From Datura wrightii (lineage: Eukaryota; Streptophyta; Magnoliopsida; Solanales; Solanaceae), in NCBI GenBank assembly GCA_035772735.1, contig JASDFA010000006.1, forward strand, positions 28,871,501 to 28,935,500: a stretch of 64,000 nucleotides of DNA. Direction: 5' to 3'. Each line of letters starts with the position of its first letter. The stretch's first letter is position 1. Below are positions 48,401-60,138 of this stretch, piece by piece. A program made the position numbers and the translations under genes. The notes beneath the pieces were generated by a model, which was not told the DNA's origin, made no database searches, and was given only the letters and a program-made list of their open reading frames with translations.

Positions 48401-50072
48401 ACATTCATATACACAGTAATTAGAAGTAAATCCATCAATATTCCGGAAGAAAACACTACTTTGAATATATATATAGCCCAAACTTTGACTTATCGAAAAA
48501 CAACCAAAAACTCGCTATTTCTCGAAAGTTCAGAAGGGAGAAATACTCACTTTAGGGCTAGGAGTATATTGACACTAATTTGGAGCAATTTCACTTACCT
48601 TAGCTCGGTAGGATGATGGTTCGCCGGCCGAATTTCACGAAACTAACTTCGCAGGAATGTTCCCGGCAGCTTAATACTTCACTACCCAAGATTAATTCGA
48701 GTTTGGACTACGTTTAATAGCGTAAACGGAAGGAAATTTCACTAAACCTCTAGTGCCCTCTGTTTTCTGGTTTGTTTTCTAGAAATTATAAGTTAAAATG
48801 AGGTAAAACCGAAGTGGAGGGGTTTATATACTTGAGGCTGAACCTCACCTCCGTGGCATGTTCGCCATCGCGGAGGTGAGCCCTCTGTGACACGTTAGCC
48901 ATCGCGGAGGGGGTCTGCCCAGCCTCCTCTTGCGATGGTTCAACGTGGTGCTTGTCAAGTCTTCCCCCGGGCCTCTTTCTAGCATGTATGGCATTTCAAA
49001 ACTTTTAACCAACATGCGAATAGGCTATCTAAATGTCAAGAATTTATGGGCTGCAACAGTTTCATGGCTAGTTCGCATATGTACAAGAATGTTTATGATT
49101 ATCATGATTTAACTAGCCCTAGAATTCATGTGTGTTATACTATGAGCACTATATATGTTTTGGGAGTAGTATCGGACACTGAGTAGGTTCAGGGCTCAGG
49201 TTCTGCCCCGGATCTCATGAACTATGTGCCACCGTAGGTATGTTAGGACCTCATTTGTGACTGTCGCCGGCCTAATTGGCCCTTTTCATGGTGATATCAC
49301 ACTTTCATGGTCCTATCCTTGGCAATGTATGGATACCCTCCTGACTAGGGTTACAAGTCGAGCTGCATGTATGCTCATATTGGGTATGTCGGTTAAGAAA
49401 TCTCCCACTGTTCCTCATGATTTATGCATGTTTATAATTATGCATATTGGCTCAAGTCATGTTCAATAAAGCTTTTCTCTTATGATTATGATTACGATTG
49501 CACTACGAATGTTTTGAAAACCTTGAGCTTTATGTTATGTTATGATATTTATGATATGAGCATGATGTCCTACTCTTATGATCATTTATAAGTTTATATG
49601 TTTTAAATGTCCATTTTACTTACCTTGCATACTCAGTACATCCAACATACTGACTGCATACCTTCTGTGTTGTATCATTTCATGATACAGGACCCGACTC
49701 TCAGGCTCACCCTCCTCAGTAGCTCCTCAGAGTTTGCTATCAGCTTATTTGGTGATCCTCATGTTCCGAGGGCCATATGTTCAGACTCTATGCTTTTATT
49801 TCAGTTCCAGAATTGTTGGGTTAGTTGGGGAGTTGTCTCATCAACCCGTCTTTCATGATTAGAGGTTTTTCAGACTGCAAGTTGTATTCATCCGTCATGT
49901 ATGGATTATGTATTGTCCTTTCTCTGTATCTATGACATGTTTACATTTCTTATGTTAATTCTTCCGCTTATGTGAATGAATTATATGTACTCTCATGCCA
50001 TGGGTTGACTTGGGGTCTCTCGGGGCTCCTTGTCCCGTGTCTACAATCCGGGTGTACGTTCAGGTCGTAACA
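45483..50072 (+). repeat. 5' LTR of the outer Gypsy element, split by a solo LTR
   Basis: LTR sequence occupies 45483-46571 and 49064-50072; the duplicated GTTTC flanks the insertion. Positions 45570-45860 are rich in CACGACTCGTGG/CACGATTCGTG palindromic words. Confidence 0.8.
46572..49058 (-). repeat. Solo LTR (2,487 bp) with target duplication GTTTC
   Basis: Begins TGTCACGCCCC and ends CTGCAACA on the plus strand. GTTTC flanks it exactly at 46567-46571 and 49059-49063. It is clearly related along its length to the LTRs at 53041-55650 and 60139-62748 but more diverged. Orientation is inferred from the complete relative. The ORFs inside it are not genes. Confidence 0.85.
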
Positions 50073-50076
50073 AAGT

Positions 50077-50089
50077 TGGTATCAGAGCC
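50077..50089 (+). promoter_or_regulatory. Primer binding site, initiator tRNA-Met type (outer element)
   Basis: TGGTATCAGAGCC, a full match to the common plant site, a few bases after the LTR end. Confidence 0.85.
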
Positions 50090-50272
50090 ATAGGTTTGAA
50101 GTGTCATAGGGTGTCTGAAAGCCGCGTTAATTTTTTCATGGGTGTGAAGTATGCCACACTTATGACGGAGAGGCTACGAGACGTTTAGCAAATGTTCCCT
50201 TCCTTGTGATCTATGTCGTGCGATGGAAGTCCTCTACCCTTCTAATTAGTACTATTCACGTTTGCAGCATCA

Positions 50273-51480
50273 TGCCGAGTGAATGCTAGGTGAAATGGTA
50301 ATGACAATGATTATGGGGGTGCCAATGATGGTGGGCATCAGCCAGCTCCACCCGTTCCCGAGGAGCACGCACCAGAGCCAGCTGCCCACACTGAGTTTAG
50401 GGTAGCGATTCAGATGTTGGCACAGGCCATGATGACCCAGGTCCAAAATCATACAGTGGCGCATTACCCTCAGAATGGGAATGCGGCGGCAACCAGGGTG
50501 AGTGATTTCTTGAGGATGAGCCCTCCTGAGTTCACGGGGTCGAGGGTGGACGAGGATCCACATGATTTCATTGAGGAGATTCTAAAGATCACCCAGGTTA
50601 TAGGGGTGAACAATGGGAAGTGTGTTGAGTTAACTCCTATCAGCTAAAGGGGGTAGCTCACATATGGTTCAAGCAGTGGAGAGATGCCAGGGCAGTGAGT
50701 GCAAGCCTGATAGGTTGGGAGGAGTTCCACGCGACATTTTTGGATCAGTTCTTTCCTCGGGAAATGAGGGAGCTTAAGGCGGCCGAGTTTCTTAATTTGA
50801 AGTAGGATAACATGTCCGTTCAGGAGTACGCATTGGAGTTCACTCGATTATCTAAGTATACTCCAGAGTTGGTGGCGGACCAAAGGGCTTGGGTGAGTCG
50901 TTTTGTGCATGGGGTGGCAAATTATTTGGACAAGAATTGCAGGATCGCCATGCTACATTGGGATATCGACTTTCCCCGCATTGTGTTGCATGCTCAGTAG
51001 ATGGAGTTGGTATACTGAAGGCAGAGGGAGTCCAAGAGGGCCAGGACTGACCGCCATGGGCTTTCTCTAGTCAGGTCAGGGGGTGGACAACATTAGCAGT
51101 CCCAGCATAGGTCTATCGCTCCAGCTCCATCATCGGCCAGCACGCCATCTAGGTTAAGAGGAGATCAAAGGAGTAGGACTTCAGGCTCGAGGGATCAGGG
51201 TAGCATGAACGTGGAGCACACTTTTCCAGCTTGTGCGAGGTGCGGCAAGAACCATCCTGCGAGGTGCTTAGTTGGCTCAGATGCTTGTTTCGGGTGTGGC
51301 GAACCCGGACACAGACTTAAGGATTTCCCCTCAGCCAGATCAGGGGTCGGTGGAGGCCGTGTGACAGTAGCCAGTTCTGCTACTCTTGTAGCACGTCCCC
51401 CTCAGCAGGGTGCATCTATTAGTTCAGCAGGCGGTCAGTGCCAAAATAGGTTTTATGCTTTAGTACCCCGCCAGGAGCAG
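50273..51480 (+). pseudogene. Gag of the outer Gypsy element, broken
   Basis: Begins at the ATG of MPSE, with an early stop. Recognisable blocks: EFRVAIQMLAQAM, FLRMSPPEFTGSRVDEDPHD, HIWFKQWRDAR, FLDQFFPREMRELKAAEF, EYALEFTRLSKYTPELVAD and RFVHGVANYL. A frameshift lies near 50640, and stops follow near 50803, 51000 and 51016. The zinc knuckle near 51288-51330 reads CFGCGEPGHRLKDF, where F replaces the last Cys of CCHC. Confidence 0.8.
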
Positions 51481-51855
51481 GAGGCTTCACCAGATGTGGT
51501 CACTGGTATGTTACAAGTCTTCCATATTGATGCTTATGCCTTATTAGATCCAGGAGCTACTTTGTCCTTTCTGACCCCTTATATTGCTAGTAGTTTTGGA
51601 GTTAGCCCTGAAATTCTTTCAGAACCATTCTCATTCTCTACCCCAGTCGGTGAATTAGTTGTAGCTAGGCGGGTGTATCGAGATTGCCCCATCACAGTGT
51701 TGCATAAGGTTACCTCCGCAGATTTAATAGAGTTAGCTATGACTAACTTTAACATCATTTTGGGTATGGATTGGTTATTTGCATGTTATGCTTCGATAAG
51801 TTATAGGACCCATGCGGTGGAGTTTCAATTTCCGGGTGAGTCGGTGTTGGAGTGA
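51481..51855 (+). pseudogene. Protease of the outer Gypsy element
   Basis: Contains YALLDPGATLSFLTPYIA and FNIILGMDWL, the usual ends of the Gypsy aspartic protease in this group, where DPGA is a frequent variant of DSGA. It shares one open frame with the zinc-knuckle region and stops at 51855. Confidence 0.75.
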
Positions 51856-52029
51856 AAGGGTAATTCAACTGTACCAATCGGTCGGTTTATTTCTTATCTT
51901 AAGGCTAGGAAAATGATTTCTAAGGGATGCATGTATCACCTAGTTAGGGTTAAGGATGTTGAGTTTGAGACCTTGACTGTCCAGTCAGTTCCGATGGTGT
52001 GTTAGTATCCGGAGGTTTTTCCCGATGAT

Positions 52030-53040
52030 TTGCCAGGTGTTCCTCCTGAGAGGGAAATTGATTTCGGTATTGATCTCCTACCCAATACGCAACCTATCTC
52101 TATTCCTCCGTACAGGATGGCTCCAGCTAAGCTAAAAGAGTTGAAGGATCAGTTAAAGTACTTGTTAGATAAGGGCTTTATCAGGCTGAACAAGTCTCTA
52201 TGGGGTGCACCAGTGTTATTTGTTCGGAAGAAGGATGGTTTCCTTCGCATGTGTATTGATTATCGACAGTTGAACAAGGTAACCGTCAAGAACAGGTACC
52301 CCTTACACAGCATTGATGATTTGTTTGACCAGCTCCAGGGTGCTATATATTTCTCAAAGATAGATCTTAGGTCCGGGTATCATCAGCTCAGGGTTCGGGA
52401 GTGTGATATCCCGAAGATAGCCTTCAGGACATGGTATGACCATTATGAGTTTGTAATTATGTTTTTTGGACTAACAAATGCCCCTACAACTTTTATGGAC
52501 CTGATGAACAGGGTGTTCAAGCAATATCTAGACATGTTTGTGATCGTGTTCATCAACGATATCCTTATATACTCTCGGAGCGAGGAGGAGCATGCCGCTC
52601 ACTTAAGAGTATGCTTCAGACCCTCAAAGATCACCAATTATATGCGAAGTTTGGTAAGTGCGAGTTTTGGTTGGAATCCGTGGCATTTTTAGGCCATGTG
52701 GTATCGAGTGAGGGCATAAGGGTGGATTCTCATAAAATTGAAGCGGTAAAGAATTGGCCCAGATCGGTGAATCATTCCGAAATTTGGAGTTTCTTGGGCC
52801 TAGCAGGCTACTGTCGTAAGTTTGTTGAGGGATTTTCATCAATTGAAGCACCAGACCAGGTTGACGCAGAAAAAGGTAAAGTTTCAATGGTCGGAGACTT
52901 GTGAGAAAAGCTTCCAAGAGTTGAAGACTCGACTCCCTTCAGCATTAGTGTTGACCCTAACCGAGGGTACCGATGGTTTTGTAGTATATTGTGATGCTTC
53001 GAGGGCCGGACTTAGGTTTGTGTTGATTCAGCATGGGAAA
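52030..53040 (+). pseudogene. RT and start of RNase H, outer Gypsy element; catalytic FIND
   Basis: RT blocks: ISIPPYRMAPAKLKELK, LLDKGFIRLNKSLWGAPVLF, RMCIDYRQLNKVTVKNRYPL, YFSKIDLRSGYHQLRV, FGLTNAPTTFMDLMN and FVIVFINDILIYS (catalytic FIDD changed to FIND). Frameshifts lie near 52610 and 52850. The connection FLGLAGYCRKFVEGFS and the RNase H start FVVYCDASRAGL follow. The sequence ends at 53040 in LIQHGK, where the nested element begins. RT activity is not expected. Confidence 0.85.
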
Positions 53041-55650
53041 TGTCACACCCCGCCTTGGGGGGTATGACTGGCACCTGGTGCCCTACTAGGACCTGACCTG
53101 CCGGACTATTAAGCCTGGGCACATCTGGTGCCTGGCTGGCTCTAACTCATATTTCTGGAAACAAAGGGCTATATAACGACTGTAAATACAGCCGCCGGCC
53201 CATTGGCCTATAGCCTTCTGTACCTGTACTAGCAGCTGACCAGAAACATACTAATTCAGGGGAACCTATGCGGGCCGACAAGGCCACCATGTTGTCTAGT
53301 TATCTGCAACTCAATCATAAAGCATAAAAAGAACTACGTGACCGGCAAGGTCACCACTACTGGTAAACTATGGCCCCACACGGCTAAAGTAAAAAAAAGA
53401 AGGAATGCTAACAACTATACAACTGCACGGCCTCTCACGACCGGCTCATCTGACCACAGGGAATATAAACAGACTGCAAGCCTCTAGGAATAGTGATAGA
53501 ACTGGTCGGGACAGGGCCCCGACCTACCCGTACTATATACAACAAAAGGAACTGAACTACACCTCTGGAATTCAGCCTCCGGATGACTGGAGCTGAATAC
53601 TCAACCGCTGACAGGGAGTCACGTAGAATCACCTGCTCGTCTAAGAGTACCTGCAGGCAAGTAATGCAGCGCCCCATCGGGCGTCAGTACCGCTGGTACT
53701 GAGTATGTAAAGCAACTGAAATAATATAACTGAAAACAACATCTGAAAGCAATAATATGACTGAAGAAGCTGAAGTAGGAGGAATAACTTAACTGTCTGA
53801 TGGTGTAGATCGTACCTGTTCTTACTTATACTGAAGGGAATAGGAATCATACCTGGAGATGTATCATTCTACTACTAATCTGCTCGTGTCTACTGTAATA
53901 TAGCATAACATACACAACATAACATGGCATACACAACCTTACCCGGCCCTCATAAGCCGGGAGGTACAATCAACACAGAATCTATGCCCCTACCCCGGTC
54001 ATCCCATCTCCTATAGTGGCTGTAAGCATCCTACCGGTCCCTAGGTATGCACTTGGGCTCGCTGAGCCCCTGACTATAACTGTACCTGAGTCTGAAGGAC
54101 TCTAAAATCAACACCCCGGGCGTACCCGCTCGACGGGGGTGTATAAGGGCCGACCAAGGCACAATATGGGGAAACTGGCATCCCATCTTCGTCCCCTGGC
54201 GGGACGGCATATCACTCCGTAGAGTGACGTATCCTCGTCCTCTGGCGGACGAGTCGATACAGCTATTAACCCTGGGCGGTCATGGATGCTAGGTAATCCA
54301 ACCCCAATCAATACAATGGTCTCAACTAGTCATGCTGTCTGTGTATCTCTTAGGCTAAGGCTAACAAGGGTAAGGTATCCTGTAAGTCACATGCTGAGCT
54401 AATAATAGTAATCTGTAAGTGTCTGTTACATGCTGAGACAGGTAAATATAAATACGAATGTAATCTCCTGTCAACTGTACTGAACCAAATGCTATACAAG
54501 AGGGTGTTTCTGCTGAAAGCTGTACTGTCTACTGAGTTTCTGTATTAACATGCTTTCCTATTTCTAACATGCTTTCTAAACTTTATTTAGTTACTATTCT
54601 ATGTATGAAATGCTTTACGCATACTGTACTACTTCGCGAGGTTTCAGCTAAACACAACAATATCTTAACATGACATATTACATCACATACTGTGTATACT
54701 GGGCAATCTTTAACACTTACGTCAGAATCTATATCATACTGATAGGTCTCGTACACGTTACAACCCAAAGCTTCTCATATTGCACCAATATTCATAATAA
54801 CACAATTCTCGACTTCTGAACATTCTACTGGACTGTAAATTACTATACTGTCTCAATGTTACTCAACTTGCCGATGAAACTAACTTTACATACCTTATCC
54901 TTGAATTATTCGTCTTTCGGACGAGGCTCGGCCGGTACTTCAACTGTTTTCTCCCAACTGCATCCATAAACATATCAATTAACACTAAATACAACTTTAT
55001 TTCAAAAGGCAACGTCACTTTCGATATAGTTTATAGCCTAAACTTAGGCTTATCGAAAGACGGCCAGAAACTCGCTATTTTTCAATGGCCCAGAAGGGAG
55101 AAATATTCACTTCACAGCTAGGAACACATAGACACTAATTTAGAGCAATTCCACTTACCTTGGCTCGGTGGCTCGACGATTCGTCGGCCGTATTTCGCGA
55201 AACTGAATCCGTAGGAATGCTCTCTGTCGCTAAATACTCCCGTATCTGGAGTTAATTTGAGTTTGGGCAGCGTTTAGCAGCGTAATCGAGCGATAATATA
55301 TATTCCCTCTTCGTCCTCCTCTGTTTTGCTGCTTTCTCTGGAAATATTTATAAGTTGTTATCATTTAAAACCGAAGTGGGGCTTTATATACTTGGGCCTG
55401 GACAAGGCCAACGTGTCACGGAGCCAACGCGGAGGCTCCTCCTCCGTGACACGCTGCCATCGCGGAGGCTCCTCCTCCGTGACACGCTGCCATCGCGGAG
55501 GGGTTCTGCCTCGGCTCCTTCCGCTATGGTTCGACAGGCTTCTCGTCCGATCTTTTCCCGGGCCTTTCTCCAACACGTATGGCCTTCAAATATGCTTAAC
55601 CAACGTGGGAATAGGTCATCTAAGTGCCGAGAATTCTACGGGGTATTACA
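53041..55650 (-). repeat. 3' LTR of the nested element (2,610 bp)
   Basis: Begins TGTCACACCCCGCC and ends GGGGTATTACA on the plus strand. Aligned by eye with 60139-62748 it shows roughly 40 single-base differences (about 1.5%) and no length change. It contains two tandem copies of an about 33-bp unit with GGAGGCTCCTCCTCCGTGAC near 55430-55500. Confidence 0.9.
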
Positions 55651-55914
55651 TTCTCCCCCCCTTAAGAACATTCGTCCTCGAATGTATACTGCCATCTAGA
55701 GGACTACTTAACTTACTTGTTTAGAAAAAAAATTTTGGTAGAGTTTCCCCTGTAACATGGACTATAGCAAAAACCTGAAATGCAAAAAAGTCCAATACAG
55801 GTACTGTACATAATACTGCAGGATTCACTGGATGGCTACGTATCAATTTTCCTCATATATACACATATAATCATATGATACTGCATGGGTAATAATACGG
55901 ACATACCTGTCGCT

Positions 55915-56385
55915 TTAAATGGGTGAGGATATCTGGTCCTCATATCTGCGAATCTGTCTGCATAGGCTAGCTACTAGAATCTCTTTGTAGGCCAGCTTTT
56001 TCGTAACCTGGATATTTTGGACTGGGACTACACTGGACGGGTCTCTTATGCATTTCCTCAGCATAGCTAAGATTCTAATTCTTGAGGCAAATTCGATTAA
56101 TGGTAAATGCTCATTTTGGCTATTACTAAAATCTAGCACACACGCTCGCAACATGTCTTCGAGCGTCTGAATTGTGCGCTCAGCCTGCTCGTCTGTCTGA
56201 GGGTAGAATGCTGTGCTTAAATTAATATGCGCTCCCAAACTCTTCTGAAATGACTGCCAGAATCTAGCTGTGAAGTGTGCTCCTCTGTCTGAGATAATGG
56301 ATACTGGTATTCCATGTAATCTGACTATCTTTCTGATATGCAACTCAGCATAATCTTCGGTCGAGAAAGTAGTTCTTACTGGCAA
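55915..56385 (-). pseudogene. Integrase core fused by deletion to the C-terminal tail, nested element
   Basis: An open frame of 156 codons. The integrase core end is visible: IRKIVRLHGIPVSIISDRGA, FWQSFQKSLGAHINLSTAFY, PQTDEQAERTIQTLEDML, HLPLIEFA. The frame then jumps to MLRKCIRDPSSVVPVQNIQV, which in related chromoviruses lies far downstream, near the chromodomain. A deletion has therefore removed the integrase C-terminal part without closing the frame. Asp of SDRGA and Glu of AERTIQ remain. Confidence 0.75.
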
Positions 56386-56999
56386 GAAATGAGCTAATTT
56401 TTGTCAATCTGTCACTTATCACTCATATAGAGTCATATCTGTGTTTAGTACGGGGTAATCTTGCTACAAAATTCATATTCACCGCTTCTCATTTCCCAAG
56501 AGGCACAACTATGTTCTAAACTAACCTGCCTGGTTTCTGATATTCTGCCTTCAACTGTTGGCAGCTAGGACACTGGGCTACCAGGAGTTCTTTTTAATGT
56601 CATGGTACCTCTTTGTCGTATCGGGATGAAGGGAATAGCGGGCGTAATGTACCTCGCTCATAAACTGCTGGCGATGCCCCAAAATATCTGGAGTACAAAC
56701 ATGGCCTTTATATCGCCACACTTCATCCCCGGGTATCTGAAAATATGTCATCTCTCCTTACTGAATCTTGTGTTCAAGTTAAACCTGGCTAGGGTTTCTA
56801 TACTGCCGTTCCTTTACTTCCACCTCTAACCGTAATGCTGCGATATTCTGTATTATCATTCTGTTATCCTTTATTTCTGCTATGCGAACGGCTAGATCGG
56901 CTAACTAGTGGAATTCTCGGGTCTATTCTCGTTGTTCAGGCGGTAAGTATGCCAACTCCCCATAGATCTATGGCTAAGGGCGTCTGTTACCATATTAGC

Positions 57000-57520
57000 C
57001 CTTCCTGGATGATACAAAATTTCCGCTCTTGTAAGGCATAAGCTACTACAGCTAACTGGGTGATACCCAGGTCGTGGGTAAGATAATTCTTTTCACGTTT
57101 CTTCAATTGCCTGAAAGCATAAACTGTCACTTTACCATGCTGCACTACCCCTCTGTACCTTCTGGCGATACTAACACTGGGGCTGAGGTTAAACCTGGCT
57201 GTTAACTCCTGGAAGTTCTGCTTACACGCCTCAGTCTACTGGAACTTCGCTGCCTTTTGTGCCAACTTAGTCAGAGGTGCTGCTAAGGTGGAAAATCCTT
57301 CCACAAACCCTCCGCAGTACCCGGCTAACTGCAGGGACTGCGTACTTCGATCGGAGTGGTAGGTCTAGGCTATGTCTTCACTACTTCAATTTTCCTGTGT
57401 ATCTATTTATACACCAGCCTCCGACACCATGTGACCAAAGGCTACTGAACTCAATCAAAATTCGCATTTACAAATTTGACATATAACTGACGGTCATACT
57501 GGTTTATTATACCGGAGAAT
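57000..57520 (-). pseudogene. RT end-RNase H relic of the nested element, with internal deletions
   Basis: In shifting minus-strand frames one can read YAKFVNANF, AGYCGGFVEGFST, LAAPLTKLAQKAAKFQ, then a jump to VVQHGKVTVYAFRQLKKREK, NYLTHDLGITQLAVVAYALQ and a jump towards HPGRANMVTDAL. The catalytic CDAS and TDHKSL segments of RNase H are missing. Compared with the outer element each block is shortened. Confidence 0.6.
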
Positions 57521-60122
57521 CTAACAAATAATCTACCGGTATGGACGGAGCTTATCTGTCCTTCTGGCCGTATGCTAAGGCTACTCGTTGCTGGGATAAC
57601 CTGAACGACTGTCTGCGCACCTTGTGCCTTTATCTGATCAGAGGGTCCTAATACTGACCTTGACCTCTAATGATCTGGCTACATCACCTTAAATGACTGA
57701 ATAGTCGGGTTGAATGACCCGAATGTGACGGTAGTCTAGTAATGCCCTAACTGTACTACTTAAGTACTTATAGTTCGTGCATCACCGCTAACTCGTGGGC
57801 ATCTAATTACTCTATTATTTGCTTAAACCATTGTAAGGCTGGACTTAATCAACTTACTCCTAGGCGATCAATCTCTGGATCTCCACGGGGAGTTTACTGC
57901 CCCCTAGCCTTAATAAACACTGTGCTGGCAAGGTACTATTAATTTCTTACGCCTTGTGTATCCACTTGGATTTATATGACTATTCTGGGGAATTCTCGGT
58001 CTTATGAGCTATTCTGTAAATACTGGCCCTCTGCTAGGGCTCTGTATCTAAATACCTTACGAAAACCAACTGAAATACTAGTCTATCGCTGACTGCTGGT
58101 GTGGACCCTTCCTTGGGGTACCCACGGGTATTCTGACCGGGACGGCCGGCTAACTTATGGGGTGTTCTATATAACAACTGCTAGGTTGACTAAGGCCAAC
58201 TGTCGCCTATAAGGCTGGGAAAACGACGTATGACCACTTAACATGCTAGAACAATTCTGATATTGCTAATCTCTGAAATTTGCCTATTCGGCCTCTAATC
58301 CTGGTTCTGACACATGCACTACTGTCACCGATCTGTAGGGATGCCTCCCTGCTAATGCAGGCGCCAGTTGGTCGATAGACCGTCTAACTGCGCCCTTATT
58401 ATCTAGCCATCTGTTTTAGGCCATTAATTCTGGTAAGCTCCTAGAGCCTAGATCTGACAACAACACATGAATCTATCAACTTAATAACTGAGAACTGAGA
58501 TAGTTTCTATGACTTCATACGTAACTCACACTTAATCCGCCCTTTCTCTTCTTCTTTTCTTTCTTCCCTTTTTTTTTTGGCAAAAAAGGGGGGTGTCCTG
58601 TAATGCAATCTGTATAGACTTTCTATTACTAATCAACATATGTGATTGTAGCCCTTATAGGCAGCCACTCACAACATATCTATTATCTGTATATCTATAC
58701 ATATCAATAACTACGTACAATATGTACTGAGTTCTGTGGTAATACATAATTTTTGACATGCTCTGCTAAATCTCGTAGCATACATGACACATTGCTTCTT
58801 ACGACCCAATAACATCTCCTGTCCTGACTTATCATTTCATTGCATTTTCACCCCATTCTGGAAGTAACATCATAAACATTCTAGTTATTGTCTGCTGTTT
58901 GAAATTCGCCACTCTTGCGATGTGGGGTCGACGTTCGAATCCTGTAGCCTTACTAGGCATATACTGAGAGCCCATGACTATCTGCTGGGCCTTATCATAA
59001 TCTCTAGGCTACACTAGATTAGAATTGCTGTATCGGTGACTTCTTAACTTTTCCATAGCGGACATACTGCGGTATTCTGAACCGCAATCCTACTATCAGC
59101 CCGAAGCTTAATCCTTAATACGATGCTTTATCAATCCGGGGTAGTTCAAATTTCCCCACCAGATCTGACATTCCTGCTTCTCCCTCTCATCTTGCTTAAA
59201 CTGAACTCTAGGGTTCAAGGTACCTGCCTTTCGTTGCTAATGAGATTACTGATCAAGTCCCGGCCTATACTTCTTCTGGCGTATATGGCGGACTTGGCCT
59301 TCTTCTGACTCAAACTTGACTATTATTAGGCATTCATCACTAGCAGGTCTGTTACCCCTACTTCGGGTAAGCTAACAGTCTTACTTTCTTTACTGACTTG
59401 TTATCATAAAGGTCTGCACAACTTACGTAATCATAAGGGCTCTCTATATTTTCTACTACTTACTAGGATCAATCAACCCATCTTTACTAACTGCATGATT
59501 TGGAAACCTCCTCTCAAGTCTCATGCTCCTTTACTATACTGGCATCAAAATCAGGAGGTGGGAATAGCCCTTTTCTTATAGCAATAAATAAAAGCATTTA
59601 ACTGTACCATCCCAAAAAGAAATGTATTTGGGATTCCTGCATTTCCCGCTCGTTTTCGTACTTACCTGGTGGTCTGACCTTATCTGTAATCTTAATCAGA
59701 TTCTGTATAGCTAATAAATAAATCAACTCATATGCACATTATACTTCTGACTCCCTATTCCGACGTTATCAACGTATACTAGGAATAATGCCAATAAAGG
59801 TATCACGCTGGGAGGTCTCTGATACCCCCTCCTGCTGCTGTAATTATCATGTAACTGACTGAGGTTCTTTTCTGTTGCTATCTCTGATCTTCTGCCTGTG
59901 ATAGGGAAATGCTGATCTGCCTTTGTATCTGTAATCAAAGAATGCGGTGAGTTTTCAGGGACTCAACCCTATACTGTACCGCTCTAAAGCACGACTGGCT
60001 GAGAAGGAAAGGTAACCATCATATCATGCCTCGCAGCCTCCTGCCTATAGTATGTGGTGCACAACACATCCATAGACAAGACTCTACTTAGCACGGCTTG
60101 CAGACTCCCTGGGATACGACCT
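57521..60122 (-). pseudogene. Degenerate gag-RT part of the nested element
   Basis: This is where gag, protease and most of RT should lie. I can read no convincing catalytic block in any frame; only scattered stretches look Gag-like (for example the ORF at 59938-59723). A polypyrimidine patch lies at 58538-58580. The region is too short for an intact gag-PR-RT of this family. Confidence 0.45.
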
Positions 60123-60134
60123 GCTCTGATATCA
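60123..60134 (-). promoter_or_regulatory. Primer binding site of the nested element
   Basis: The minus strand reads TGATATCAGAGC, four bases inside the LTR end. It is one base from the usual initiator-Met site TGGTATCAGAGC. Confidence 0.7.
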
Positions 60135-60138
60135 AGTT

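Noticed and set aside
53405..54311. Short ORFs in the nested LTR, repeated at 60503-61409
   Set aside because: They occur at the same relative place in both LTR copies and in the solo LTR in altered form, have no known domain and switch strands; they are by-products of LTR sequence.
55361..55576. Arg-rich ORF with a repeated EEEPPRWQRVT unit
   Set aside because: The repeat mirrors the 33-bp DNA tandem duplication in the LTR and is present in the other LTR as well.
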